Program-made: the position numbers and the translations under genes
The notes under the pieces: model-generated
The model's input: the letters and a program-made list of their open reading frames with translations, nothing else
Told to the model about the DNA's origin: nothing
Databases searched by the model: none
Assembly: GCA_030615605.1 (NCBI GenBank)
Contig: JAUWYY010000002.1
Span: forward strand, 186,001 to 250,000
Direction of reading: 5' to 3'
Length of the DNA stretch: 64,000 bases
Source: a bacterium
GTDB taxonomy: Bacteria; Armatimonadota; Zipacnadia; Zipacnadales; Zipacnadaceae
Shown here: in pieces, positions 53,531 through 62,453 of the stretch
Layout: each line of letters begins with the position of its first letter
Position numbering within the stretch: position 1 is the first letter of the stretch

Positions 53531-53839
53531 TACCAGGCGGTTGACCCACCGTCAACGACCAAGTTGTGTCCCGTCATATAACCGGAGGTATCGGAGGCCA
53601 GGAAAACGATGGGGCCCGGCGACGTCTTCGCCAGTTGCCATTCGGCCCAAGGGCACCCGCTGGTTATATCGCGGCAGGAAGTAGTCATTGGGAGCTGTCT
53701 CCTGAAGACCTCCCAGGCTCAGACAATTGGCCCGGATACTGTGTTGAGCTAAGGTCGTGGCCAACTGTTTGGTGTAGGCGATGATGCCGCCTTTGAATAT
53801 GGGACAATCCAGCGAAAAAAGCTCGCGATCATCCTTCAT
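53531..53839 (-). pseudogene. SDR dehydrogenase remnant with frameshift
   Basis: The open frame begins inside an SDR, near the active-site helix (KGGIIAYTKQLATTLAQHSIRANCLSLGG). It continues to VPLGRMATGEDVAG, then breaks at a run of C (GGGCCCC). Shifted by one base the sequence resumes as GPIVFLASDTSGYMTGHNL and VVDGGSTAW before a stop. Removing one C restores the normal end of an SDR. The N-terminal Rossmann GxxxGxG half is absent. This is a decayed NAD(P) dehydrogenase of a sugar-acid pathway, judging by its aldolase neighbours. Confidence 0.85.
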
Positions 53840-54113
53840 AGTCTGCGCCTTCGGTACCAGTTAGCCATGGGCAATTCGGTGCAGTCTGTCGGTCCCAGCG
53901 CTGCCGGCTATCTTTCCTCACAGCCACAGGTCTCACCTCCCGACTCGCGACTTAACCGAGAGGGGCGGCAATGAAGGAGCACAGTCCGCAGATGTAGAAC
54001 TGTAGTTGGATGCCATTGAGTGGCGACGCTCAGGCACGGATGTAACTGTATCGCCGACAAGTCGCATACTTGAAGAGCGAATAGCACATCGTTACCAGAA
54101 AGAGGCTGACACA

Positions 54114-54887
54114 ATGAGTTCGCTACGCAAAGCTATCAACGAAGACCAGGTAGTTATCGGGCTGTATATTGGCGTTCCGTGGCTGGAGGCAGTGGAAGCG
54201 GCGGGATATGCAGGTTACGACTTTGTGCTCATCGACACCGAGCACGGGGCGATTGACATCTCCCAGGCCGCCGGGATGGTGCTGGTAGCCCAGGGGCTGG
54301 GTATTGCGCCGATCTGGCGGGTCAAGGCGGCGGCCCGGCCTGAGATCAAGATAGCTCTGGATTGGGGTGCTGCCGCCGTATTGGTCCCCGAGATCCGCAC
54401 GGCTGAAGACGCTGCCACTGCTGTCCGGGCAGCCAGGTACCTGCCGGAAGGACAGCGGGGCGTGGGGCCATACCGGCCCACCCGTTTCGGGCTGGACGAT
54501 ACGTCAGCCTACATGCGGCGGGCTAACGAAGAGGTAGTGGTGTGCTTAATGATTGAGACTACCGAAGCGATTGAGAATATCGAAGCCATCGCCGCAGTCC
54601 CAGGGATCGACGTCTTCAACATCGGCCCGTGTGATCTATCCAACTCACTGGGAGTACCACTGGACTTTGAGCATCCCGACCTGCTGACAGCTATCCAGCG
54701 CGTGCTGGAGGTCGCCCGTCCTAAGGGAATCACAGTAGGCCTGGCCGGTTTAACACCGGAGCATCTGCAAAAATGGATACCTCGCGGTGTGACCTTTTTT
54801 GAGACGGTAGGAGTTCCGGACCTACTGGCGCAGGCAATGCGGCAGCACATTGATTCGCTGCGGGCGGTGGTGGACGACAGCTCTTAG
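54114..54887 (+). CDS. HpcH/HpaI-family class II aldolase (second copy)
   Basis: The protein is 257 residues from the ATG at 54114; the tracked start 36 codons upstream is in noncoding sequence. It has the family core more strictly than the first copy: VLIDTEHGAIDI, AAVLVPEIRTAEDA, GQRGVGPYRPTRFG, and FNIGPCDLSNSLG. It should cleave 2-keto-3-deoxy acids or similar compounds. The two aldolases are divergent around the SDR pseudogene and are clearly different in sequence, so they are not a recent duplication. Confidence 0.9.
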   Translation: MSSLRKAINEDQVVIGLYIGVPWLEAVEAAGYAGYDFVLIDTEHGAIDISQAAGMVLVAQGLGIAPIWRVKAAARPEIKIALDWGAAAVLVPEIRTAEDAATAVRAARYLPEGQRGVGPYRPTRFGLDDTSAYMRRANEEVVVCLMIETTEAIENIEAIAAVPGIDVFNIGPCDLSNSLGVPLDFEHPDLLTAIQRVLEVARPKGITVGLAGLTPEHLQKWIPRGVTFFETVGVPDLLAQAMRQHIDSLRAVVDDSS

Positions 54888-55011
54888 GTTGCCCCCACAG
54901 CGGCGGTGGGCAGATTGCCGATGACAGGCCCTGTGCGCAAAGCAAGCTCGGGCCCTGTGGCACTGCTCTCGCGCGGGGCTTCCTGGTGAGCCCCAGGAAC
55001 TATTCCAGGCG

Positions 55012-57171
55012 TCACGGGCTCGAACGTTCCACGGTGATCTCGTAAGCACCGGAGTCTACTACCTGAGGAGCCAGCACATCATAGACCCACGTATCCGAAC
55101 GCCCGGTCAGTGGGTCGGTGGGCAGCTCTTGGAGCACGGCACCTTGCAGTGGCGAGGCGATGGGCACACGATTGCCGCTTGAGTCCAGGCCGTAGGTGGG
55201 CTGGGTGTTCGTAAGGTCAAGCAGGTGCTCTGGATAGCAGCCGGTCTGGTCCTTGAACGTGCCGACCGCTTCGTCCAATTCTCGCAGAGCTTTGTCCAAC
55301 CGCTGCGTAATCTCGTATCGGGAGGGCCGGGTCTCCAGCACAGCATTGTGCGTTTTGATTAGGAACGTGCTAAGGGCTGCAGTACTTGCAAGAGCGAACA
55401 AGATTGCTCCACCCGGCAGATGGGCCATGGCTGAGCTGGGAGAGCTCCGGACTATAAGGGCAGATGCGGCACACGCCAGCGCCAAGAGGGTAAGCAGAAA
55501 CATAGCCAGATGCGGACCAGAAAAGTAGTCGAGCGAGACCCAGAACAGTTCACGGACAAGCCACAGAAAAACTCCCCCGAAAACGAAGAGAAAGACCGGC
55601 GTGAGCACCATGGCTCTCGCCCATTGCGTCGTGGTAGCGCCGCGGATGAGCTTTGAGGCCGCCCACCAGGCGACCATACAATAAAGCAGTTGCAGTATGA
55701 GGAGTGCATAGCCGCCGGCATCCTGGACAAACCAGTACCACCAACCCTCGTATTCGGCGCCGACAAGCGCTTTTGCCAGTGCATTAGCAACCCCCGGGTC
55801 AATGGCGTTTAGCGTAACCAGCCCCGCTGTCAACCAGAGCCAAATGCCTACCAGTATGGTAAAGATGAGTACCGCGGTTCGGTCCAGCTCTGGTGCCTGA
55901 TTTGCTGGTGCGGGACGCCTGCGCAAGAGTCGCTGAAAACCGACCAGCAACAATGCAAATACGATGACGTTCAATACACAGAAGACAAGCGGCGAGGCCC
56001 AAGTCCACGCCCACCAGGGCACGGGAATAGTTGCGGTGCGCGTGATGCTCACCGCGAGGTTCCGCAGGCCAGTGTGAGAGAATGTCAGATCAACTAGCGC
56101 TGCCTTCGGCAACAGTCCGAGGAAACGCGTGGCTTGCAACTGCGACCAATCACGGGGCGCAGCGGGATCTATCTCGCTGGCATCATACGATAGCTCCGTG
56201 AGATCCAGTCTAGCCTGCCTTAATACGGCCTCGTCGGTTGAGTGTACAGTCCTTATCATCACCTGGTACCCGAACGGGTTAACTGAACCTCGATATTCAC
56301 AGAAAAGCGCCTCTCCGTTGTCCCGCTCCAGTAGTTCTCTGACCACGGACGCATAACACGAACCTGGCGGGCGCTCTGTTTTGACTTCTGGCTCAACTAC
56401 TGCTAACTCATTGCAGGTGACTTTTTCATCGGCCAGTACGACCAGGAGCAGTGATGTCTTCTCGGGCGCGCTGACCGCTGAGATCTCCAGGGGATAGGTC
56501 AACTGTTCGGCGGGGAAGCGGATGCCGATCGGGTTTAGGTCTTGTAGCACGGGCTGTTGCTGCTGCAGCCCGGGGCGTATTCGCAAGGCGACAAAATACC
56601 ATTGCTTGTGCACGTAGCCGGCCGCAATCTCCTCGGCCTCGGACGGGAATGCGAAGCCGTTCTCGTTGAGCCATTCGATGAGTACCACTGCTCCTGTTGC
56701 TGACAGCACCGCGACGTCGTAGTCACCCACCTCCATACGCTCCCAGACCGTCACTCGCTCCGGCGCGCCAGGCGCCCCTCCGGGGGACGGTCCTGCTCCG
56801 GGCGGAACCTTCGTGCCACGGCCATACTGCCTCAGCGGGTCAACTATATGTGTCTCGACAGTGGGTTGCGTCGCGAGGAATATCGCGTCGACGAACTCCG
56901 TAGAAGCAGGGAATACATCTCTTGCGGTTGGCCGCCCCGGCACAGGAATCACCCAGGCGAACTCAGCCGCCGGACCAGCATAAGTAGTCTGCAACAGCAG
57001 CACCTCGCTGTTGCCCTCCCGGATTAGGATGGCCTTCTGAGAAGCGGAACTGACCTCCGCCGTCCCGGCCACTCGCCCTGGGAGCGGAGCCTGCTTGAAG
57101 AAGCCGCCATCAGCAAGTGCAACGGTGGAGCTGAGCAACAGCACAAGAACCAATGCCCAGACAGTGCGCAT
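55012..57171 (-). CDS. DUF2330 membrane protein with a GspG-like C-terminal domain
   Basis: The 719-residue protein has a signal peptide ending at VALADGG. The DUF2330 domain spans about 20-330 (KAILIREGNSEVLLLQTTY, FAWVIPVPGRPTARDVFP). Several membrane helices follow at about 390-600. The C-terminal 100 residues read LDEAVGTFKDQTGCYPEHLLDL and LQELPTDPLTGRSDTWVYDV. The last part follows the C-terminal domain of pseudopilin GspG (DPW/DPLTG ... WxYD), here without its own prepilin signal. DUF2330 proteins are exported and of unknown role. The fusion is unusual. Confidence 0.8.
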   Translation of the reverse strand: MRTVWALVLVLLLSSTVALADGGFFKQAPLPGRVAGTAEVSSASQKAILIREGNSEVLLLQTTYAGPAAEFAWVIPVPGRPTARDVFPASTEFVDAIFLATQPTVETHIVDPLRQYGRGTKVPPGAGPSPGGAPGAPERVTVWERMEVGDYDVAVLSATGAVVLIEWLNENGFAFPSEAEEIAAGYVHKQWYFVALRIRPGLQQQQPVLQDLNPIGIRFPAEQLTYPLEISAVSAPEKTSLLLVVLADEKVTCNELAVVEPEVKTERPPGSCYASVVRELLERDNGEALFCEYRGSVNPFGYQVMIRTVHSTDEAVLRQARLDLTELSYDASEIDPAAPRDWSQLQATRFLGLLPKAALVDLTFSHTGLRNLAVSITRTATIPVPWWAWTWASPLVFCVLNVIVFALLLVGFQRLLRRRPAPANQAPELDRTAVLIFTILVGIWLWLTAGLVTLNAIDPGVANALAKALVGAEYEGWWYWFVQDAGGYALLILQLLYCMVAWWAASKLIRGATTTQWARAMVLTPVFLFVFGGVFLWLVRELFWVSLDYFSGPHLAMFLLTLLALACAASALIVRSSPSSAMAHLPGGAILFALASTAALSTFLIKTHNAVLETRPSRYEITQRLDKALRELDEAVGTFKDQTGCYPEHLLDLTNTQPTYGLDSSGNRVPIASPLQGAVLQELPTDPLTGRSDTWVYDVLAPQVVDSGAYEITVERSSP

Positions 57172-57334
57172 AGCAACTCACCTCCTCGGACCTCGCTTGA
57201 GCCCTGGTGCGCTGCTCGCGTGCCGGTGCCCCAGTTTCATGTGGGATCCGCTCTGGTGTGTGTATCCGCTGCATTACAATCCGCCCGGCTGGCACCGGGC
57301 TGCTTCGCTGTGTGACGGTAGTTAGCCAGCAGGC

Positions 57335-58288
57335 TCAGGGCGCTGCTGCGATGGCCTCTTCGAGTTGTTCAGTGCGCTTGACACCGACAACAGCCGCGAC
57401 GACCGCCGGCTGCTCCAGCACCCAACGGATGGCGTACTGGACCATGGTCAGACCGCGAGCGGTGGCCGCCTGTTCGATCTCCTCGAGCTGGTCAAACAGC
57501 TCGTCGGTAAGGTCAGGCAGCCAGCCGGGGTGCTCAGTGGCCCGCGAGCCGGAGGGAGCCTCCTGGCCGCGGTGGTACTTGCCGGTGAGCACACCGCTGT
57601 TGAGGATGCGATAGGGCACCACGCCGATCTGCTCGCGCTCGCACAGCGGCAACAGCTTCTCTTCTACCCGAATCGTTATCTCCCCCAGGCTGGGGAACTC
57701 CAAAGTAGACTCGAGGTTGAGCAGATTGAAGAAGGGTTGAATCACCACGGGTCGGGCCAAGTCGTTCTCATCAGCTATCTCTAGTAGCTCTTCGAGGTGC
57801 GGGGAGGTGTAGTTGCTAACCGCATAGTAGCGGATCTTGCCCTGCTGGATGGCTTCGTCGAGTGCGCCCAGCGTCTCGGCTGTGTCAGAGCCGGGGTCAG
57901 GCCGGTGCAGATAGTAGAGATCAATATAGTCGGTCTGCAACCGCTGGAGACTGCGATCCAACTGGACACGGACGGCGTCGGCGCTGGTTCCGTCGTCCTC
58001 GGGAGCGTCGCCCACCTTCATGCCAACCTTTGTCGCGACTACAGCCTCATCGCGGCGGCCCTTGAGGGCCTTGCCCAGGATCTCCTCAGCCACGCCACCC
58101 GCTGAGCCGGCGCTGCGGGCATAGCCCTCATACATATTGGCGGTATCAATGAAGTTGACGCCGTGATCAACCGCCCACTGGATGATGCCAATGGCGTCGG
58201 CCTCGCCAACTGGCGTGCCAAAGGTCATCGTGCCCAGGCAGATAGGCGAGACTTCCAGGTCGGTTTTCGGTATGTTGCGCAGTTCCAT
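57335..58288 (-). CDS. aldo/keto reductase
   Basis: The protein is 317 residues from the ATG at 58288, behind GAGGAGG. It has a complete AKR barrel: PICLGTMTFGTPVGE, the tetrad aspartate and tyrosine in FIDTANMYEGYA, lysine in VVATKVGMK, and histidine in LYYLHRPDPG. It reduces aldehydes or ketones with NADPH. The substrate cannot be named. The nearest upstream gene is a URO-D remnant. Confidence 0.9.
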   Translation of the reverse strand: MELRNIPKTDLEVSPICLGTMTFGTPVGEADAIGIIQWAVDHGVNFIDTANMYEGYARSAGSAGGVAEEILGKALKGRRDEAVVATKVGMKVGDAPEDDGTSADAVRVQLDRSLQRLQTDYIDLYYLHRPDPGSDTAETLGALDEAIQQGKIRYYAVSNYTSPHLEELLEIADENDLARPVVIQPFFNLLNLESTLEFPSLGEITIRVEEKLLPLCEREQIGVVPYRILNSGVLTGKYHRGQEAPSGSRATEHPGWLPDLTDELFDQLEEIEQAATARGLTMVQYAIRWVLEQPAVVAAVVGVKRTEQLEEAIAAAP

Positions 58289-58319
58289 AGTTGTGCCTCC
58301 TCGTCTGAGTGCAGTACAG

Positions 58320-58598
58320 CTAGCTGTACATATCTTTGCATTTGCGCCACGAGTCAATCATGTATAGTGTGCTCTGGTTGGATATAGCCACGAAGAGGCC
58401 GGCACCGAGAATCAGGCCACCGTTCTTGCCAACAGCTTCGATGGTTTCTTTGACAGCAGCACCGATGCGGTCGGGGTCCTCCGACACGAGCGTGATCTCA
58501 GCATTGACGCCGCCCCAAAACGACTTGCTATCGCCAAGGGCGTTGAACAGATTCTCCAGGTCCCCGGCGTGTAGCATGCGCTCTCGACTTGTCATCAT
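58320..58598 (-). pseudogene. internally deleted URO-D family methyltransferase remnant
   Basis: The 92-codon frame starts MTSRERMLHAGD, the typical N-terminus of URO-D/MtaA-CmuA proteins (family form MTSRERVLxAL). It then jumps to the family's C-terminal end: SFWGGVNAEITLVSEDPDRI, AAVKETIEAVGKNGGLILGAG and a final helix ending DMYS. Full members are about 340 residues, so some 250 residues are lost in frame. It lies between the aminotransferase and aldo/keto reductase genes on the same strand. It is most likely dead. Confidence 0.75.
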
Positions 58599-58645
58599 CT
58601 GCTGAGCCACACGATTCTTCCTTTCTGCGCACAAGCACTTGTCAG

Positions 58646-59899
58646 CTACCGACTCTTCAGTTCGGCAATAGTTTCTTTCAGCGATGAGACCAGGTAGTCT
58701 ATAGTCTCGTCGGGGATACCGCACCACCACGGGAAGCTGAAGGAGTTGTCCCACCAGCCTTCGAGCACCGGGCAGTCCTGCTCGCCCGCGCCCAGCTTCC
58801 GGAAGAGTGGGTAACGGTACAGCGGATAGTACTGGACGATGACCCGAATCTTCTTCTCAAAAGCCATTATATCCATCAGGTCATTGCGGGTGGCGCCGAA
58901 ATCCGCACCGTCAAAGTGCAGCACGAACTGATGGAAGACGTGGCGATAGCCTGCGGGAATATTGGGGAAAGAAATCTCAGGCGTATCAGCCAGTCCGGCC
59001 TTGATCTTCTCCCCCTGCTGAATCAGGGTATCGTTGATCTCCTCGAGACTCTTGAGCATTTCACTGCCCAGCGCGCACTGCGCCTCGCCAATGCAGAAGT
59101 TCTTGGGCCAGACTCCTGCCATGTCGAGGTCAACATTGGCCATGGCCGGATCCCAATAGCGCTCACGCCCTTCGGGATACTGTCGCGACCCGTTATGGCG
59201 CAGCCCCGGGATCAACTCGGCATCCTCGGCGTGCTTGCAGGTGAGCATTCCGCCCTCGCCCAGCGTGGTTATCTGCTTGGCAGTGTGGAAGCTGAAGCAG
59301 CCGAAGTCTCCGAAAGTGCCGACATGCTGGCCGTTGATCTGTGCACCGGGGGCCTGGGCGCAGTCCTCGACCACGCGCAGACTGTGCTCGTCGGCGATCG
59401 CCATCACCGCAGGCATATCCACTGGCATACCCAGCAGATGCACCACCACAATCGCCTTGGTGCGGTCCGTGACCTTGCGCTCGATGTCGGCGGGATCGAC
59501 AACCCAGGTGTCAGGGTCAATGTCCGCCCAGACAATCCTGGCGCCGGTCTCGCCGTAAGGAATGGCCGTCGCGCAGAAGGTATACCCGGAGATTATTACT
59601 TCGTCGCCGGGCTCCAGTTCGCAGCGCATGGCCGCCAGTCGTAAGGCATTGGTGCAGTTGTCCACCGCAAAGGCGTGGTCAGCCCCGGTGTATTCTTCGA
59701 AATCGGCCTGGAACTGGCGCATGTACTGGCCCTGGGTCTGGGCTTCGGCATTGCGCATAACGTCAACTAGTACATCAATCTCGGCCTCCTTGTAGGAGCG
59801 CATCCGGGCGGGAAAGTTGACCTTAACCCCCCCAACCGAGCCCCGGCCAGAGGCATCATGAGTCTGTACAGTTTTCGACTCGTTCTGATCAGTTGCCAT
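58646..59899 (-). CDS. DegT/DnrJ/EryC1/StrS-type PLP sugar aminotransferase
   Basis: The protein is 417 residues from the ATG at 59899, behind GGAGGG; the track starts 28 codons upstream. It shows the family features: AVDNCTNALRLAAMRCELEPGDEVI, VVVHLLGMPVDMPAVM, VVEDCAQAPGAQINGQ, and the PLP lysine in FSFHTAKQITTLGEGGM. It transfers amino groups to keto-sugars in aminosugar biosynthesis for glycans or antibiotics. The 297-base gap upstream contains no gene. Confidence 0.92.
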   Translation of the reverse strand: MATDQNESKTVQTHDASGRGSVGGVKVNFPARMRSYKEAEIDVLVDVMRNAEAQTQGQYMRQFQADFEEYTGADHAFAVDNCTNALRLAAMRCELEPGDEVIISGYTFCATAIPYGETGARIVWADIDPDTWVVDPADIERKVTDRTKAIVVVHLLGMPVDMPAVMAIADEHSLRVVEDCAQAPGAQINGQHVGTFGDFGCFSFHTAKQITTLGEGGMLTCKHAEDAELIPGLRHNGSRQYPEGRERYWDPAMANVDLDMAGVWPKNFCIGEAQCALGSEMLKSLEEINDTLIQQGEKIKAGLADTPEISFPNIPAGYRHVFHQFVLHFDGADFGATRNDLMDIMAFEKKIRVIVQYYPLYRYPLFRKLGAGEQDCPVLEGWWDNSFSFPWWCGIPDETIDYLVSSLKETIAELKSR

Positions 59900-60197
59900 A
59901 GAATTACCCTCCAAACAGGTGAATAGATGAGCTAACGGCGGCAAGATAGCACACAAGCTGCCGGCGGTCAAGCTCCTGCTCAATTGGTGAGCAGCCGGTG
60001 GTTATTCTTCGCCGACGCTGGGATACCTTCCTCCCTTTGATGACATGAACAATTACATCGGCCCTTTTCTTCCAATCAACTTATGGTATAGTCAACCCAA
60101 CGGCGCAGCGGGCAAGGCCCACTGTGCCCCGAACACGAGTGCGACAGTCATAGACCGGCAGCGGAGTAGCAAACCCAACTCGGAGGAGGAAACCACA

Positions 60198-60497
60198 GTG
60201 AGCGCCTTCAACGGATGGCTAGCAATACTGATGGGCCTGGGCATGGTCCTGGCGACAGCGGTGGGAGCATGGGCGCGGGAAAGAAGTGCGGCGGAAAGGG
60301 CCTTCGAGCGATTCCGCAGCAGATTTGAACCAGGAGTGCAGACTCAACCAATCAACGAAGAGCACGGCCGATCATTCAAGCAGCGGCGCATCATCGTCAA
60401 CGACAACGGCTACATTGCCCGCGCTGCCGGGGTGCACCCGTGGGAGTTTATCTACGGCAGTGTTGACGAACAGGTTGAGATGCAACTGCGCACCTGA
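60198..60497 (+). CDS. small membrane-anchored hypothetical protein
   Basis: The 99-codon frame starts at GTG 60198, six bases after CGGAGGAGGAAA. A hydrophobic anchor (WLAILMGLGMVLATAVGAW) and a charged part (RSAAERAFERFRSRF, RRIIVNDNGYIARAAGVHP) follow. I do not recognise a family. It ends at TGA 60495, but the same frame continues in coding-like sequence; see the next entry. The tracked ATG at 60045 has no ribosome site. Confidence 0.5.
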   Translation: MSAFNGWLAILMGLGMVLATAVGAWARERSAAERAFERFRSRFEPGVQTQPINEEHGRSFKQRRIIVNDNGYIARAAGVHPWEFIYGSVDEQVEMQLRT

Positions 60498-60806
60498 CAG
60501 CGCCATCCCCAGAATGACATCCTGCGTAGCTGGACCGGTACTAATCGCGGGCCGGTGCGCCGCCGGTTTGTCCGCGAAGGCCAGCGGCAGTTCCTGGTCA
60601 ACCTGGACACCGGCCAGCGCCGAGAAATTGGTCCCGAAGGTGCCCCCGGTCTGTGGGATAACCTAGGCAAGACCTCCCAACGGGGCCAGCAGGTGAACCC
60701 GAGAAGTTTCGCCTTATCCTTGACAGTCTTGTGCAAGTGTAGTAAACTCCACCGAACCTCGAGCTACGAGGTGAGCAGTTGCGCTAAATCATCCGCAGCA
60801 GGATGA
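60498..60806 (+). pseudogene. in-frame continuation of the gene at 60198 after TGA
   Basis: The frame after the TGA encodes QRHPQNDILRSWTGTNRGPV, then RRRFVREGQRQFLVNLDTGQ and REIGPEGAPGLWDN. This looks like a real hydrophilic protein. From about 60670 on the sequence looks less protein-like, and the end overlaps the 82-nt repeat. A C-to-T change in CGA (Arg) would produce the TGA. Selenocysteine decoding is a weaker option, as no clear SECIS hairpin is visible just after it. Confidence 0.45.
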
Positions 60807-60864
60807 ATTAGTGCAGGACACCGAGAATGTTAGACGCAGCAACAGACGATAGGGGAAATCCCAG
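60783..60864. repeat. 82-nt inverted repeat, left copy
   Basis: The sequence starts GCTAAATCATCCGCAGCAGG and ends GGAAATCCCAG. It matches the reverse complement of 63776-63857 at 75 of 82 positions with no gaps. It lies between the small hypothetical gene and the AGE epimerase. The 265-base region before the epimerase holds nothing else I can name. Confidence 0.95.
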
Positions 60865-61072
60865 TCTACTACTGCGGCGATCCAGCGGGCAAGTGGCATC
60901 TGCTCTTGGACACAGGGGCAGATGCTTTATCGCCGGAAGAGGGCTGCGCACGTGCGCAAGAGCCAAATGGTAAATCTCGGTTGCTGATGGGGACACCACT
61001 TGGCAGAGCAGAGTAGCGCAATCTAGCCTGGGCAGTTGCAGAGAACTGTCTGAGAAGGGAAGAGTGCTCCGT

Positions 61073-62299
61073 ATGGATCATGCGAAGCTGGGCGAGTTGG
61101 CTCGGTTCTACCGCAAGCACCTTCTGGATGACGTGATGCCCTTTTGGGAGTGCCGCACCAAGGACCACGAGTGCGGAGGGTACTTGACTTGTTTCGACCG
61201 CCAGGGCAAGCTCACTGACCCTGACAAGTACATTTGGTTCCAGGGGCGGCAATTGTGGATGTTCTCCGCCTTGTATAACCGGGTCGAGAAGCGCGACCTT
61301 TGGCTGGACTTAGCCCGCCAGGGACGCGACTTCCTGGTCCGGCACGCCTATGCTGGCAACGGGCGCTGGCATTACCAGCTTGATCGTACCGGCAAGCAAG
61401 CCAAGCAGAGCACCATTTCCATTTACACCGACCATTTTGTTTTGTCCGGACTCTGCGAATACGCACTAGCCAGCGGCAGCGACCAGGACCGAGACCTCAT
61501 TGACCAGACTTACCAGGTGATGGAGAAGAATATCTACGACCCCGAGTTCAAAGACATCTTCCACGGCACCTGGAGCCCGAAGTACAAGCGCCACGGCCTC
61601 TGCATGATCTCGGTCCACGTTGCCGAGATTGCCAGTCAAATCCTCGGGCAAGAGCGCACCCGCACATTGATTGATCACTGTCTGCAGGAGATTCTGTACG
61701 TTTTTACCCGGGATGATCGCCGGCTTCTCTTCGAGTCGGTGGGCCAAGATGGCAGCATAGTCATGGAGCCCGAAGGGCAGCTAATCAATCCCGGTCACGC
61801 ATTGGAGGCGATGTGTTTCTGCCTCCCCGTAGGGCTCGAACGCGGTGATCAGGCTATTATTGACCGATGCTTGGCAATCGCTGAGTGGATGTACGAGGTG
61901 GGCTATGATAACGACTACGGCGGCATTGTGGCCTTCCTGGATGCCCGGGGCACAGAACCCGCTCAGCTAGACTGGCACAAGGAGACGGACGCCATGTGGC
62001 ATGACAAGGTATGGTGGGTTCACTGCGAAGCTCTCTATGCTGCGGCTCTTTGTGCCCTCTTAACCGACAGCCCGGTGTGGTTCGACCGGTTCCTGGATTT
62101 GCACGACTGGTGCCAACAGCACTTCTACGATCCAGAGTATGGCGAATGGTACGCTGCCCTATACCGAGACGGGACTCCGAAGCTCACAGACAAAGGTACC
62201 GTTTGGAAGGCCGCCTACCATCTGCCCCGCTGTCTGATGATGATCATGAAGCTTTTCGAGACCGGGCTGCCTTCTTCATCGGCTGGCACGGTCAGGTAG
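61073..62299 (+). CDS. N-acylglucosamine 2-epimerase (AGE) family protein
   Basis: The protein is 408 residues from the ATG at 61073, twelve bases after AAGGGA; a GTG at 61064 is possible. The (alpha/alpha)6 barrel shows AGE signatures: CGGYLTCFDRQGKL, WFQGRQLWMFSALY, STISIYTDHFVLSGL, and MEPEGQLINPGHALEAMCF with the active-site histidine, then KETDAMWHDKVWWVHCEAL. AGE enzymes interconvert GlcNAc and ManNAc; cellobiose and mannose epimerases share the fold. The following nagA gene supports amino sugar use. Confidence 0.9.
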   Translation: MDHAKLGELARFYRKHLLDDVMPFWECRTKDHECGGYLTCFDRQGKLTDPDKYIWFQGRQLWMFSALYNRVEKRDLWLDLARQGRDFLVRHAYAGNGRWHYQLDRTGKQAKQSTISIYTDHFVLSGLCEYALASGSDQDRDLIDQTYQVMEKNIYDPEFKDIFHGTWSPKYKRHGLCMISVHVAEIASQILGQERTRTLIDHCLQEILYVFTRDDRRLLFESVGQDGSIVMEPEGQLINPGHALEAMCFCLPVGLERGDQAIIDRCLAIAEWMYEVGYDNDYGGIVAFLDARGTEPAQLDWHKETDAMWHDKVWWVHCEALYAAALCALLTDSPVWFDRFLDLHDWCQQHFYDPEYGEWYAALYRDGTPKLTDKGTVWKAAYHLPRCLMMIMKLFETGLPSSSAGTVR

Positions 62300-62453
62300 C
62301 TTCAGTTATTCGGCTCTAATGGGCAAACGACTGAGAATCTTGGTGTCCGCCCACGTCTGCGACGGGAGCAATCTAACCCTATGTCCCTGCAGTCCGCTTG
62401 TGGGTTAAGTGTAGGATGATTCGGCAACAACCGCAGGAAGGGAGAAGACGGCA

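Noticed and set aside
54976-54995. GGGGCT...AGCCCC hairpin after the second aldolase gene
   Set aside because: Short stem and no T run; not enough for a terminator call.
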